Below, in pieces: positions 13,101 to 24,438 of a stretch of DNA of 64,000 nt; the first letter of the stretch is position 1, and each line of letters opens with the position of its first letter. Below the pieces are notes generated by a model, which saw only the letters and a list, made by a program, of their open reading frames with translations, made no database searches and was not told the origin of the DNA. Location: NCBI RefSeq assembly GCF_016545825.1, contig NC_052620.1, forward strand, positions 42,656,620 to 42,720,619, read 5' to 3'. The translations under genes were made by a program, and so were the position numbers. The DNA comes from Eucalyptus grandis. Taxonomy: Eukaryota > Streptophyta > Magnoliopsida > Myrtales > Myrtaceae.

Positions 13101-14159
13101 ATAAAATTTAATGAAAAATTAATAGAAGGTAAATTTATCACAGATCTACCTATTTAAAGTTTTTTGACCATCAAAAGATTAATTTTGGATAAATTTATTA
13201 TAAGTATTTTAGTTGGGAGTTTCTCGTGATTTTTTGTAGTTGCGCGGGATATAGAATATCAAAGCGAAGGGGGAAACAAGGGGAGATACTTGGAATATAA
13301 TTAAGAAAGAAAAAAGATGACCCAAGACGATCCACCGGTCTCTATCTATGGATTTGTATCGCGTAGAAAGAGAACAAAGAGGAAAGGAAAAGCATGACGC
13401 GTAGGAAGTGGAGTGTGGAGGACACAAGCCCGCGCCCCACTGCGCACGCCATGACGGGCGCATCGTTCGGACAATGAAAAGTGGGAAAAGTCGAAAACCA
13501 GATGCAGATGCTGTTGTCTTGTCAGGTGACGAGTAATCAGAAGCATGGGAATCAGGATCTGTAGCGCTCACACCTCAGGGATCGCACTCAATAGCATCAT
13601 CTTGGGGCATAACTTGCTCGAGGGGCAAAAACAATATGCGGATCTCGTCTCGTTTTCTTCCCCTTTCAAGGGACCAGCATCATCTCCCTTTACTTGGCAG
13701 CCAAACTTGGCAACCAATTACATAGTACAATCACATATATAACCGGAACTCAAACAATTCTATCTCAATGTCATTCATGCTTGTGCTGCTGGGCAACTCA
13801 TTATGCATTTACCTGCCAAATCGCGACATCGGAAAGTGAAGATATAGCTTGCCTTACATTTCCAAAGCACACCAGATGTCGACTAGAACTCGTATTATGC
13901 ACGGAGAATTTCCAATTCAATGTATATGAGATGATGTTTTAGCCCCCAAGCACATGGGCTTATCAAGTTAATCAAAATAAGCAACACCCCACAACGTTTT
14001 CATCTTTATTCATAATCTGATCCACTCCTTATCGCTATAGTTTCTGAAACAACCCATATCAAGCATCTTTTCCAGTTACTGGTACAAAATCGGAGGATGG
14101 GATGCATCCACCCCGCTTGAACAAATCACAAAGTTCGACTGATAAATTGCCTCTCTTCG
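10142..14159. other. VTL upstream region and block X copy 2, no gene recognised
   Basis: Bases 10142-11130 are the VTL copy 1 promoter side, shared with 42204-43175. Bases 11134-14159 are block X copy 2. The ORF that is open at 791-1099 and 43299-43517 is frameshifted and stopped here (11256-11450). Bases 12680-12780 hold a 57-base direct duplication ending in the word TTGTTCTCTTGTTTCGCTC. No supported gene. Confidence 0.6.
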
Positions 14160-14783
14160 TTATTCCAGCTTTTCAAACAATTTTGGAGCCCCCCTGCAAT
14201 GCACCAGAATATATTTCAGCAGAGGGACAACTGTAATCCACAGTGGCATCAGTTACTCGAGGGAATGACTACTCACGCATTCGTCAATGCGGTGCCAATA
14301 ATCAACGTATTGTCCTGTGCAGTGCTTGTGCCCGCTCTCGTCGCCCTCTATTCTCTTGACACATGCCTGAACCCATAGAAAAACAAAAGCCATCTCATTT
14401 GCCTGAGAGCTATAGGAGGCTACACAATAAAACCTTGGCATCATTGGAAAAGAGACTCTAAGCTAAGAAAACCAAAAAACTTGAGATTCTGAGGGTGAGA
14501 ATCACAATATTGTTCTATCCCAAACAAGAAAACCTTACTTTCACCTATGATAACATCATGCTTCAATTTGCGCTACAGATGCCTATTCTTTTAACAACAG
14601 TAAAAGATCAACATGTAGTATTGAGTAAATGATAATACAGTAACACCTGGGACACTAAAAAGTTCTCAAAAGTAGGTACATTGTTCAAACGAAGCTTTAA
14701 TCACCATCATCCGTCCTCAAAATTGCTTTATATAAGTAAAGGAGACCGCTTTAGTGTACCTTGTATTCAAGCAAGGGTTTCAC
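14160..14783 (-). pseudogene. QCR6: QCR6 copy 2, broken by transposon insertion and mutation
   Basis: Remnants of three exons of the complex III hinge subunit: 14760-14783 (only the last eight codons, VKPLLEYK), 14277-14366 and 14160-14193. Four separate lesions are visible. Exon 1 is cut off at 14783 by the start of a transposon. In exon 2 a conserved Cys is changed (DYWHR-IDEC where other copies have HC). Exon 3 has one extra C in the run at 14189-14194, which shifts the frame after the splice site. The penultimate codon has changed from Lys to Glu. There is no upstream exon or promoter. Splice sites (GTGAGT donor, CAG acceptors) are still present, so decay is fairly recent. Confidence 0.92.
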
Positions 14784-15530
14784 GCAGGAAAAAGTACCAA
14801 AAAAGTCATAAACCTATTGTATTAGTACCAATTCAGTCATAAACTTTTCAATTGGACCAATTCAGTCATAAACCTTTTTATATTGGTACCAATTTAGTCT
14901 ATCCAGCCAATTTTGGCCTGCTAGCGCTAATGTGGACATCGGCCGGTGACCGAACGCTAACGTGGCAATTTTTTAATGTTTTATTATTTTGAATTTTTAT
15001 TAATTTTTTTTCCTTTTCCTTTTTCTTTCTTCATTTTTCCTCCTTGGACTGTTCCGGCGGCGGTGGCTGGCGAGGGCCTCGCCCTGGCCTTGCCGCGGGC
15101 GATGGCCTTCGCCCATGGCAAGGCACCGGCAAGGGCCTCGTTGGCCTTGCCAGCCACAGGCGAGGCCGCCTTCGCCCGTGGCAAGGCCATGGTGAGGCTG
15201 GCCTCGCCGGCCCCTGCAATCAAACTGCCATGCGGCCGGCGAGGCTGGCCTCGCCTAGATCGAAATTGTTTTAAAAATTGTTTTAATTAATTTTTTTAAA
15301 AATTGTGAAGCCACCTCGTCGACGGCCCTAGGAGAGGCCGGGCGAGGGCCGCGACCCTCGGCATAAGCAAGCGAGAACTTTGAGGCCCTCGCCGGCCACC
15401 GTCGGAACAATCCAAGGAGGAAGAAGGAAGAAAAAAAATTCAAAAAAATCAAAAAATAATTCAAAAAATAATAAAAAGTAAAAACATTTAAAAATTGCCA
15501 CGTCAGAAGGGGAGGAAGATTGAGGTCTCA
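14784..15530. mobile_element. Non-autonomous fold-back-type element with GC-rich core
   Basis: It starts abruptly inside QCR6 exon 1. The left part repeats the words CAATTCAGTCATAAAC three times (14830-14880). ACGTGGCAATTTTTTAATG at 14959 is mirrored on the other strand by 15485-15508, so the ends are inverted copies around a GC-rich core (15050-15390) full of GGCCTCGC/GCGAGGCC words. The core gives long overlapping ORFs in several frames, a composition effect rather than genes. The outer right arm appears to be missing. Confidence 0.55.
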
Positions 15531-18184
15531 TCATGTAAAAACGAGTTTTGACCGGGTATGATAGTCTCACCGTGTATGAACGGAGTTTCGACAGGAGGCG
15601 AACAAGCATGGTTACGAGATGAACCCACCAATCTTGGAAATAACATGGTTTAAGGTTAACCATAAACCTTTGGGAGATGACATGGTTTAAGGCTAACTAC
15701 TCTAACCTTTGGCTTTTTTAGGGAAGCACCCGCTAACCCCCCTAGAAAACAGCATGGCTTACCGATGAATCTCACAAACTCAACTTGAGCAAATGTCATT
15801 AGAGACGTCATCAAAGAGACGTATTGGCAATATTGCAGCAATAATTGAACAAAATAATCAACCTAAGTCCGATTGCTTTAGAAAACATTCGATGTCCATC
15901 GGCCTCATGTGGCGCAAAAACCGTCATCTTGCTCGTGGATATATCATTAATCATCAAATTCTCTAGAGACAAGCTCTCATCATAACGGCTACGACTCGAG
16001 AAAAAGGTTCATTAAGCATGCCAAACTAGAGCTTCTTAGTCAGAAAGGGTTTCTCACGCACTCTAAATAAAATGACTACTTGATCCCATCCATTCATGTG
16101 GGAGATAATTGATTGCTGAAGGTATCTCACATATCCTATGTCGAAGGTTTCCGGAAACATTCGCAATGAGCACAATTTGATCGATCAAAAATGTCTTTTG
16201 AAATGACCGCAATATAGGCTCGGTTAGGGCTTACACAAAGAAATTATTGCTTTGAGGCCAACAAAGGAACATTTGTCACTATCTTTCATCGGCTTTACAA
16301 GTCGAGAGCTTGGAAGATGAGACAAGATAAAATTACTTCCACTCCTTCAAGCAAAAGAGCTTCTTGGTGGTATTCTCATTTTCACTCAAACTATCCCAAC
16401 GAGAAAAGACTTGAAGAGGGTTGTAATGTTGGCTTAGGAGAGGCTCGAAAGGCTTAAAATTTTCAAGAGGGTTTTTAAGAGTGGGGATCATCATGACATC
16501 ATGATCGTGTCACTTGACATTTCCAAATCATTTGGCTTTGAAATACAATGCATCTCGAAATTCCCTTAACTAATCTTTTATACATGGGAGCTTTGCTCCT
16601 TTCTCTAATGTCCTTTGCTCTTGTGATGAGTTTTTTATTTTATTTTTTTTGCACAAACACTTGGACCTTGATAATTATTTTTTTTTTTCACATAAGATGC
16701 AATTTTTGGCTTCTTTTTTTTCTTAACGGGCATTGGCCTTGCTTTTACCAGGCACACTGCTTTTTCATGCCCCTAGTTTGTAGAACTTTTTGCTCTTTGA
16801 ACTCTTGGAGCTCTTATGACTTTCGAGATGCTTTTCACATTTTCTCGTGACTCTCAATTGTATTTGGTCAATTCTCATGCCTTGCCCTAGTGAAGGGAGA
16901 TGATCACCGCCGGGGTTTAGAAATGAATAATTAGGCCCAAATTGGTTAAAGCAATGGATATCGGTGTTTGGGTGGAGAATGAAATGCTCTTCTTCACTTT
17001 GGGATAAGTCGAGATCTAATGAGAATTCATTTGAAGCTATCATGTAAGATTGATGCAAGTGAAAGTAATAGAATCTTTCTCAACCTTTCGCTTTACAACA
17101 TGACCATAACCTCCTATGTTGCCCTAATGTAGGGTCATTCTCAATAGGGGTACTTTGAAGGATCATCTTTATTCAGCTCAAAAAGGGTAACAAGATGTCG
17201 GCTTGGTACTTGGGATTAATGAATGAAACGCTTTTGTCATTTCGATCTTTGTGCTCAACACGAATGAATCTTTTGTCCTAAGAGAATATCGCTTTTCACT
17301 CAACTCTCAAAAGTGTTTAAGGACGTGTTTGGAAATGGGCTTGCCTTTCTTCATCTTAAGCACTTCTTGTTTGGCATGGTTAACGTCTCCATCTCACTCT
17401 ATCGAGATCATCTAATGCATCAATCTCCATAGGGAAATTTGATTCAAAATGAATAATTCACAAAACGAAAACAATTTTGGGATAAAAAGGATGCTCAAAA
17501 GGTTTGTAATTTTTTTCAATTATTCATTTCATTTTTTTCTCTAGGAAAGCGCAACAGGTTCTTTTTTGTAATGGAAATTCTCCTTTTTTTTCTCTTCCTT
17601 TTTTTTTTTTTTACTTAAAAATAAAAATAAAAAAATTGAGAAGAAGGGTACTTACCCGTGGCATGGTGACCCGTAACCCTGTAAAGAATGAAAGAATATG
17701 TTAGTGCAAAAATCTTTAGGGAATGAAATGTTGGAAACGATACATTATTACCTTCATTCGCTTTCATCTTTTGGGCACTAACACCTCTTGGATTCACATT
17801 CGTGGATATTTGGTAACTCGACAATACCATTCCCTTGCATTCGCCTTTAAGTGCTTGATGTCTTCTGATTCCTTGGTGGAAGGCGCTGCTTCTATGGTTA
17901 AGGTGCAACTTTTTATATATCACCCCGTAAGAAGGAGAGAAGAAACAAGTTATCTCCATTCTTAGTTAGGTTCAAATGAGGAACGATACATCCTTTTTAT
18001 GAATTTGGCAAGTACACAAAAATGATTTGTATTATAATCCCAAAATGTGAGAATGAGAAAATTTGATAAAAATCAATTTCAATCATCGGCCGATGTCCAC
18101 GTTTGCAAAATGTTTAGAACTTGCATTCGTCAAAAGTGATTGCACCCTCGACACGGCCCTCGATCCGCTAGGGTTGCCACAGTT
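15531..18184 (-). mobile_element. Non-coding retroelement interior (putative gypsy leader and beyond), no gene recognised
   Basis: Immediately below 18185 this region continues the leader that begins after the primer-binding site at 21522-21532, once the solo LTR at 18185-21483 is taken out (flanks CAGTT and TAGTT). Farther left it holds only short ORFs, the longest about 110 residues, with no gag, protease or polymerase motif that I can see. Poly-T/poly-A runs lie at 16680-16700 and 17580-17635. The assignment to the gypsy element is inference for the part left of about 17900. Confidence 0.35.
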
Positions 18185-21100
18185 TGTCACGCTCCGAACC
18201 TCGAGCGCGCCAACATCCCACCATGGTCATGCAAATGCGACATTCCTAGGTAGTGTCGTCATAGAAACCAAGTGAGGTATGGGAGTGTACCTCACTTCCT
18301 ACGCAACCGAGAGAATCTACCCCATTCATTTATTATTGCGCAAGTGAAATGTATTATAAAACCCCGACAATGAAATACGGGATAGAAAAGAAATATAACT
18401 AATTTCTAATTTTTAAAATTTTATTTAGATTTTCGAAATTGTTTTAAAAAAATTTAATTAATTTTTAAATTTTTTTAAATTTTTAAAGAAAAAAAAAAAT
18501 AACTAATTCTAATTTTAAATAATTTTTGGATTTTTGAAATTTTTTTATTTTTTTTATTAATTTTTAAGGAAGCAAAATCATAACATAACACTTTCATAAT
18601 TCAACAGAATTACAAACAGAGGTTTACGGCCAAAAGTCTACAAAAGACCGGCTATTAAAAGGAACTATCCTACGACCTACAAGTCGGACACGTTCTCCAA
18701 TCCTTATGACTTCACTGGGTTCTCGTGCAGAGAGCGGCTAAGGGAGAAGACAACGGGGTGGGCCGGGCCGAAGGCCTCTGCAACTCTCTTTTTTTTTTAA
18801 AAAGGAAATCAATAGTTAAATTTTTTGATTTTGATTTTTTTGATTTTTGATTTTGATTTTTTTTATACTCCTCAAGGCCAACCAAAGTTATATGGCCGCT
18901 CCAAAGTTATCTCGCCGCTCCGTCCCCCAAGGACCTGAAATTTTAATCCCACAACCGAGATGAGATATTGTCTCAGCAAGTTCAACCCCCTAAACCCCTA
19001 TTAGAAAGTAAATATGCCCCAGAGTAGCCTAGCCACAACATCAAGAAGACTTACCTTGTATTAGTCTTCATTTGCAGGTTAGCACAGTTTATATAATTCA
19101 ACCACATGCAATTATAATAACCAAACAACTGTGGCACAATCACATTATCATAAAAATTCATCCACTTGGATTGTCTAGCAAATCAATCGCTACTTCCAAT
19201 CACGACCCTATAGGAAGGTTTAACAACCAATGACAATCACGACCCCACTTGGCACGACCTTTAATTAGGTGGTAGATCTCAACCCGATGGGCACGACCTC
19301 TAATAGGTGGTCAATCACGACCCTATTGGGCACGACCTCTAATAGGTGGTCAATTACGGCTCCACTGAGCACAATCTTTAATAGGTGGTCAAATACGGTC
19401 GTTCTTCCATCAAATTTTGACACTTGGGATTTTATAAAAAGAATCCCTATTTATCACAATCACACTTTATTTGCCACAATCAATCATCAAATTCAAATTC
19501 TAAATACACAATAGCGATCGGCAAGAAATTCTGAGCAATCGGGGTTAAAAATAATTTTTAGTTTTTTTTATAACTAATATTATTTTAATAATTTCGTAAT
19601 AGAATATATTATTAAAAATTCAAGAATTTCGAAACATTTAAGTAAATCAAAAATAAAACCCTATTATGTCATATCAAGGTTTATTATTAAATAAACTCTC
19701 TTAGCCTTTAATTAAACATGCTTTAAATTAAACAAACATCTTAATCTAAATCACAATTAAATAAACTAAACAAACCATCTAAACTTACTTAACTAGACTA
19801 AGCACACTTAGGGCATCATTAACCGTCTAATCAAGATTTAGTGAGCTAAACTCACCCGATTAACAAACCGAGTGGACTAAAATGATGGGGACGCCGAGGA
19901 GAACAACTTCCTTCAAAGCGAGCCAAGTATCCGGGGTCGGGAAGCCGGCCAAAACGGGCCAAACACCCGCTGCCATACCCATTTTTCTGCTCACTGATGG
20001 CTGCTGGTTGGGGGTGGATCCGGCGCCAGTTGAGGCGAGCAAGGGTCGAGAGGGGCTAAGGAAGACCCGGCAAGCTGAGGCGGGGGTGCACGGCGGCTCA
20101 TAGTGGTGGAGACGAGCTCCGGCAGCTCTTGGAACGCACGGATCGAGGCTGAGACGCAGCTGGGTGTCAGCCAAGCGTGGGCAAGCACGGGCAGCGGCGG
20201 AGTGCGAGACGGCGAGCGGCGATGGTGACTTCGGCTGCGATGCGCGGCGGTGAGGCCTCAACAGCGAGTTGGCTTCGTTGGTCTTCAACTTGCAGGGGCG
20301 TCGAACAGCAAGGGAATGGAGGAGAGAGATGGAGATGCGAGCGGGTAGGGCAAGCGGCGCAAGGCAGACGCGAGGCGGCGACGGCGACGACAACGACGGC
20401 GTGCGAGCGGGTGCGAACGACCATGGCTGCTCTAGCTTCTTCTCTGCATTTTTCTGGTCTTCGCACAACAGGGATGGAGGAAAGAGGCGACGGGAGAGAG
20501 GGAGGGAGGAGAGAGAAGGAGGAGGGGACCATTTTTTTCTTTTCTTTTTCTCTTTCTTTAATCCAACAAAAATGGCCCACAATGATCTAAGATGACATCA
20601 CATTCCACTCACCCAAATTCTCCACAACCTCTTCCAATGGGTTCAATTTCATTTTCCACCGGGGCATAAAATCTTGTACAACAAATTCTTCAATTCCACT
20701 TGATTCTCTTCTAATTGAATCAAATTGAAGTCCATAAAATTAATCCAATATCACTACACTTCAATTCATATATTCACTTGTCTATAGAACTAACTTAAGT
20801 CCCAAAAGCACGACCAAAAGCGGGTCTACTAATTTCTCGAGCCAAATTAGCCATTCTCTGATTTAATTGCTGAAAAATTCTGATTACATGAAAAATCTTT
20901 CAAAGATGAGTCAATGTTCCTAAAATGATTTGTGACACACCCAGACTTCCAATTTCTGAATTCAATCTCAATTTCACGGTTAATTTCACTTTGGCACGAT
21001 ATTAGCAAGTCCTGATCTACCAGGTAGCTTTTATAAATTTTCGTGCATTTGACCTGTGGTTGATCAAGCCACAATGTACATCTTTGACACATTGGCGACT

Positions 21101-21483
21101 CTCGGTTATTGGGGTAATCTCAAGGTTTCAAATACGGACACAGGGTACCCAATCGACAGAAACGTCGGTCCAGTACCGATCGACCAAAATTGTGCGATCT
21201 GGTGGAATCACCCACACTTGATCACATGCCTCCGTCGAGTCGACCTATCTCTAGTCTTTAATCGATTTTTAATTGTGCCGTAATGACCATTGCAGATTAG
21301 CTTGATCGAAAGGTCATTTCCTAGTCAAATTCTCGAGTCTGATGCATTAGAAACTTTTAACGGCTTCACTTGATAAACTAATTTTCACATGAGTGACAGA
21401 CTCAAGGAAAAGAACTATATGCGTGTCAACGAAATGCCCGTATCAATTTATTGAAAATAGAATCGGAAAATTGGGACGTCACA
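18185..21483 (-). mobile_element. Solo LTR of a gypsy (Tekay/Retand-like) element, about 3.3 kb
   Basis: On the minus strand the segment begins TGTGACGTCCCAATTTTCCG and ends GGTTCGGAGCGTGACA, both typical of long plant gypsy LTRs. The flanks are CAGTT (18180-18184) and TAGTT (21484-21488), a 5-bp target duplication with one mismatch. It sits 34 bases past the primer-binding site of another element, so it is younger than that element. Long GC-rich ORFs (for example 19860-20582, minus) are frame-rich sequence inside the LTR and overlap ORFs on the other strand. I see no conserved protein. Confidence 0.65.
19238..19400. repeat. 39-bp minisatellite, four imperfect units
   Basis: The word GCACGACCT(C/T)TAATAGGTGG recurs with starts at 19252, 19291, 19330 and 19369 (the last as GCACAATCTTTAATAGGTGG), an exact 39-base period. 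It lies inside the 3.3 kb LTR. Confidence 0.8.
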
Positions 21484-21521
21484 TAGTTTGCTTACCTTTC
21501 CTTTGTCCTAATAACATGTCA

Positions 21522-21532
21522 CTCTGATACCA
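21522..21532 (-). other. Primer-binding site (initiator tRNA-Met type)
   Basis: TGGTATCAGAG on the minus strand, two bases beyond the end (ATAATTCA) of the 2.9 kb LTR. It matches the 3' end complement of initiator tRNA-Met, the usual primer of plant LTR retrotransposons. It fixes the strand of this gypsy element as minus. Confidence 0.8.
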
Positions 21533-22589
21533 TTTGAATTATAGTGGGTCCATAAATCTTAGGGGTTTGTATCATCTCAATTGGTCCCAGCGCAGTTCAT
21601 ATAACGGAAGCATACTCAACATCTCCCTACCCGTACTCAAACTAAATAATACAATGCAATGCACACCAACTACACATTTTTCATATATAAGTTAGAGCCG
21701 AACCACTTTTATTTACATAACTATGATGGACATCATGAGTCGGTACAACAAAAGGCCAAGGCTTTAACTAAGCTCGGCTTAACCCAAAAGAACCCGACTC
21801 TACATTAGACATGTACATCAATCCATCATCTAGTGTCGGCTATCCAAAAAGTGTCAACCTCTACCAGTCACATGCGCAGTCACACCCAGCCCGATGCATT
21901 GGCTGGCAGCGGCGGTAGCATCCCCATCATAACCCCGTCGCGACGGACATGAACAGACAGGAACTCTTGGACTACATGGCCATTAGGTAAACCCACATCA
22001 TACATAACCAAAACACGAACACGGATAAACACCAGACCACGAACACCCACACGGGAATGCTTCGAGCACTCAACCTCAACATCAGACGGTAAGCCATAGA
22101 AAGTACCACGCGTGACCGGTAACAGAGGTATCTCCTAATTTGAAATGTTAGTCCCTAAAAAGGGGTGAGTACAACCACTCAACAGTAAAGATCCATCAAA
22201 CTACATAGTGCAATAGGCAAGATAACCACAATTTCGTGTGAAATGCACATATCATCCATATAATCATGCTTGTATTTCCATGAGATTCATTCATTAAGGC
22301 AATTTATGTTCAATGCCATATGCACATACATGCACATGATTCATATCATCCATACAATTATGTGTATATATATCCCCATGAGATCCACTCAATACTTTCA
22401 TGATCGCATTCCCAATGCCAAATAGCACCAACTCAATTTCATAGGCAATTCATGCATCATGCCACACGCGTGCACACGCGCGCATGATTCAATTCCCATT
22501 TTAATTTTCAAAAGGATCTCATTTTTCTTCTAGGGACCAGTGTTTGCATCCCTCATATCGCTCGCACCCAACCTGACATCACGAGGAAC

Positions 22590-22800
22590 CTCCAGCACAC
22601 ACCTCCGGGCATCCGGCACACACCTTCGGGTGTCCCGCACCCCAACTAGCATCATAAGGCCATCTGGCACACACCTTTAGGCATCTCGAAACTCCCGAGG
22701 ACATCTGGCACACACCTCCGGGCATCTCGAAACTCCCGAGGACATCCGGCACACACTGGGCATCCGGCACACATCTTTGGGCATCCCGACACTCCTGGGG
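22590..22800. repeat. About 41-bp minisatellite inside the 2.9 kb LTR
   Basis: Units carry the words GGCACACACCTCCGGGCATC and CTCGAAACTCCCGAGGACAT in about five degenerate repeats. The clearest neighbouring units are 41 bases apart. The repeat makes an artificial Cys-rich ORF on the minus strand (22579-22806). Confidence 0.75.
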
Positions 22801-23783
22801 CATCATCGACTCAAGGGTCCGACGGTATCATCAACATCACAATGCATTTTCACATACATGCCTCATTTTCAAAATAGCATTTAATACAATAATGTCAAAG
22901 GTTTCAATCACTTTTGATGTCATGTGATATGCTAAATGTCACCACATATGCTGCACAATTAACCACCCAAGATATCATATCTCTTAGAGCAATTCATTTG
23001 TTCTTTAAAAATAAAACAATTTTTGAATAAAACAAAATGCACTCCTTTAATTAAAATTCTGGAAAAATTAGTAAACGATCTAATCAAAAGAACTTCGTAC
23101 GAGTCGCTACGGTCCATGCATCATAGCCTTAAAGTTTTGGAACATCACCATTGCACAGTTTCATTCACAAATTCGGTATAAACCCTAAATCAACTCAGAA
23201 AATTTTGAAATTTTGATATGTTATAGTCAAGACCTATAGGGAAAATTTTTATAAAGAACTTAAATTCATATTCATTATAGATCATGAGCTACATTCACTA
23301 AAACTCCCCCTAACCCTCGGTAACGATTTCTAGATTTAACACTTTCAAAGAAAAATCATTTCACTGACCAATACTTGTCCTTTTCTTCTCAAATTTTAGT
23401 ATGTTACTCCTTAAGATGTCATCTACAACTTTCATCAAGAACACGAAATCAAATTCTGACTGGATAATTTAATAAAATTCACGGAATAGCAAGGGGTCGA
23501 ACTGTCCTTACATGCAACAGCTTGCTTGATTTGGGAAGACTACCACCATTTACTCGAATTTCAACATCCAATATCACAATCAAGCATCTCCAACACCCAT
23601 TACACTTCACACACAACCACAGCAAGCAAAATGTAGGCTAACGGACTTTACTTGCCTCAAGTTCAATGAAAATGAGCAAGCAACGGTGACTTGGGGCTTT
23701 GGTGAGCTTGATCGACGGCGGTACTAGGCGGCGTCGACGGCGGACAGGTCTTCTTCTTCTCTCGCTGAAGCACCCTCACGAAC

Positions 23784-23784
<1 letters not shown>

Positions 23785-23818
<34 letters not shown>
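23785..23818. repeat. (CT)n microsatellite
   Basis: An uninterrupted CT run of about 17 units within the 2.9 kb LTR, followed by further CTCTCT blocks up to 23860. Confidence 0.9.
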
Positions 23819-24438
23819 CTTTCTCTCTTTCTCTCGGCTCCCTCTCTCTCTCTCACTCGCGCGATCAACTCCCCCCTCACTCGCTCCGCCCCTCCTCTTT
23901 TCTTCCACCTTCATGATTAGCGAATAATCATTAGCTTTGCATGGCATTGGACACTTGGAAAACCCTTCACGCCACTTGTAAATTTCCATGCAAGAGGTGG
24001 GCCTCATTCGGCTGGGCTTGGGCCAGCTTGGTTCGACCGAACAGTGGGGAACGGTGGGTTGGTTTTGGGCAATTTTGGACCTTAAAGAATCAGCCCACTC
24101 CTTCTCCTAATAATCCACCTTAATCCCCACTTATATTTACTTAATTACAAATATTCACATGGCCATAAAAATTTGTAACATAAATCAATAAAAATCCAAC
24201 TTATAAAGTACATGACCAAGAACAAAATTTCCTCATCAATTTATCATTTTAATACAATCCTTAATCACTTATGGACATAGGACACATTTTCAACAAAATA
24301 ATTGTCCATTAAATGCTCGGCCTTAATTAATTGAAATCCGATGGTCTAATGACTATAATATAGTCCGATGGCACTTCCATCATCTATTCATGGGTCGCAG
24401 TGTATCTAAGGATTGTCATGAAATTTTAGGATGCCACA

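Larger units (their letters stand above)
6600..14783. repeat. Segmental duplication, copy 2 (VTL, block X, broken QCR6)
   Basis: The VTL part (6600-11130) matches 32553-43175, and the X-QCR6 part (11134-14783) matches 778-5640 and 43175-46600. Landmarks at the left end are TTTCATTGTGTC and the words GGGCCTGGCATGA (6666, 32610). The right end is cut inside QCR6 exon 1 by the transposon stack that starts at 14784. Confidence 0.85.
21535..24438 (-). mobile_element. Long LTR (2.9 kb) of a gypsy element
   Basis: On the minus strand it starts TGTGGCATCCTAAAATTTCA at 24438, directly after a purine tract (TAAGGAGGGAGAAAT) that follows the pol remnant, and ends ATAATTCA at 21535, directly before a tRNA-Met primer site. 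So the same LTR serves as the 3' LTR of the pol remnant on its right and as a 5' LTR to the leader on its left. The ORFs at 23663-24007 come from a CT-repeat-rich stretch and are not credible genes. Confidence 0.75.

Noticed and set aside
14976..15290. Overlapping Ala/Gly/Arg-rich ORFs on both strands
   Set aside because: Composition effect of the GGCCTCGC-word core of a non-autonomous element.
18060..18110. Possible right end of the element starting at 14784 (shared word GTGGACATCGGCCG in inverse orientation)
   Set aside because: Only about 15 bases match, and the outer CAATTCAGTCATAAAC repeats are absent there.
19860..20582. 240-codon minus-strand ORF
   Set aside because: It lies inside a gypsy LTR, is matched by equally long ORFs on the other strand, and has no recognisable domain.
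22579..22806. Cys-rich minus-strand ORF resembling a secreted peptide
   Set aside because: Produced by the 41-bp minisatellite; a multiple-of-repeat pattern, not a conserved protein.
23699..23920. Ser/Leu and Arg/Glu repeat ORFs
   Set aside because: They come from the (CT)n microsatellite and neighbouring CT-rich sequence within an LTR.
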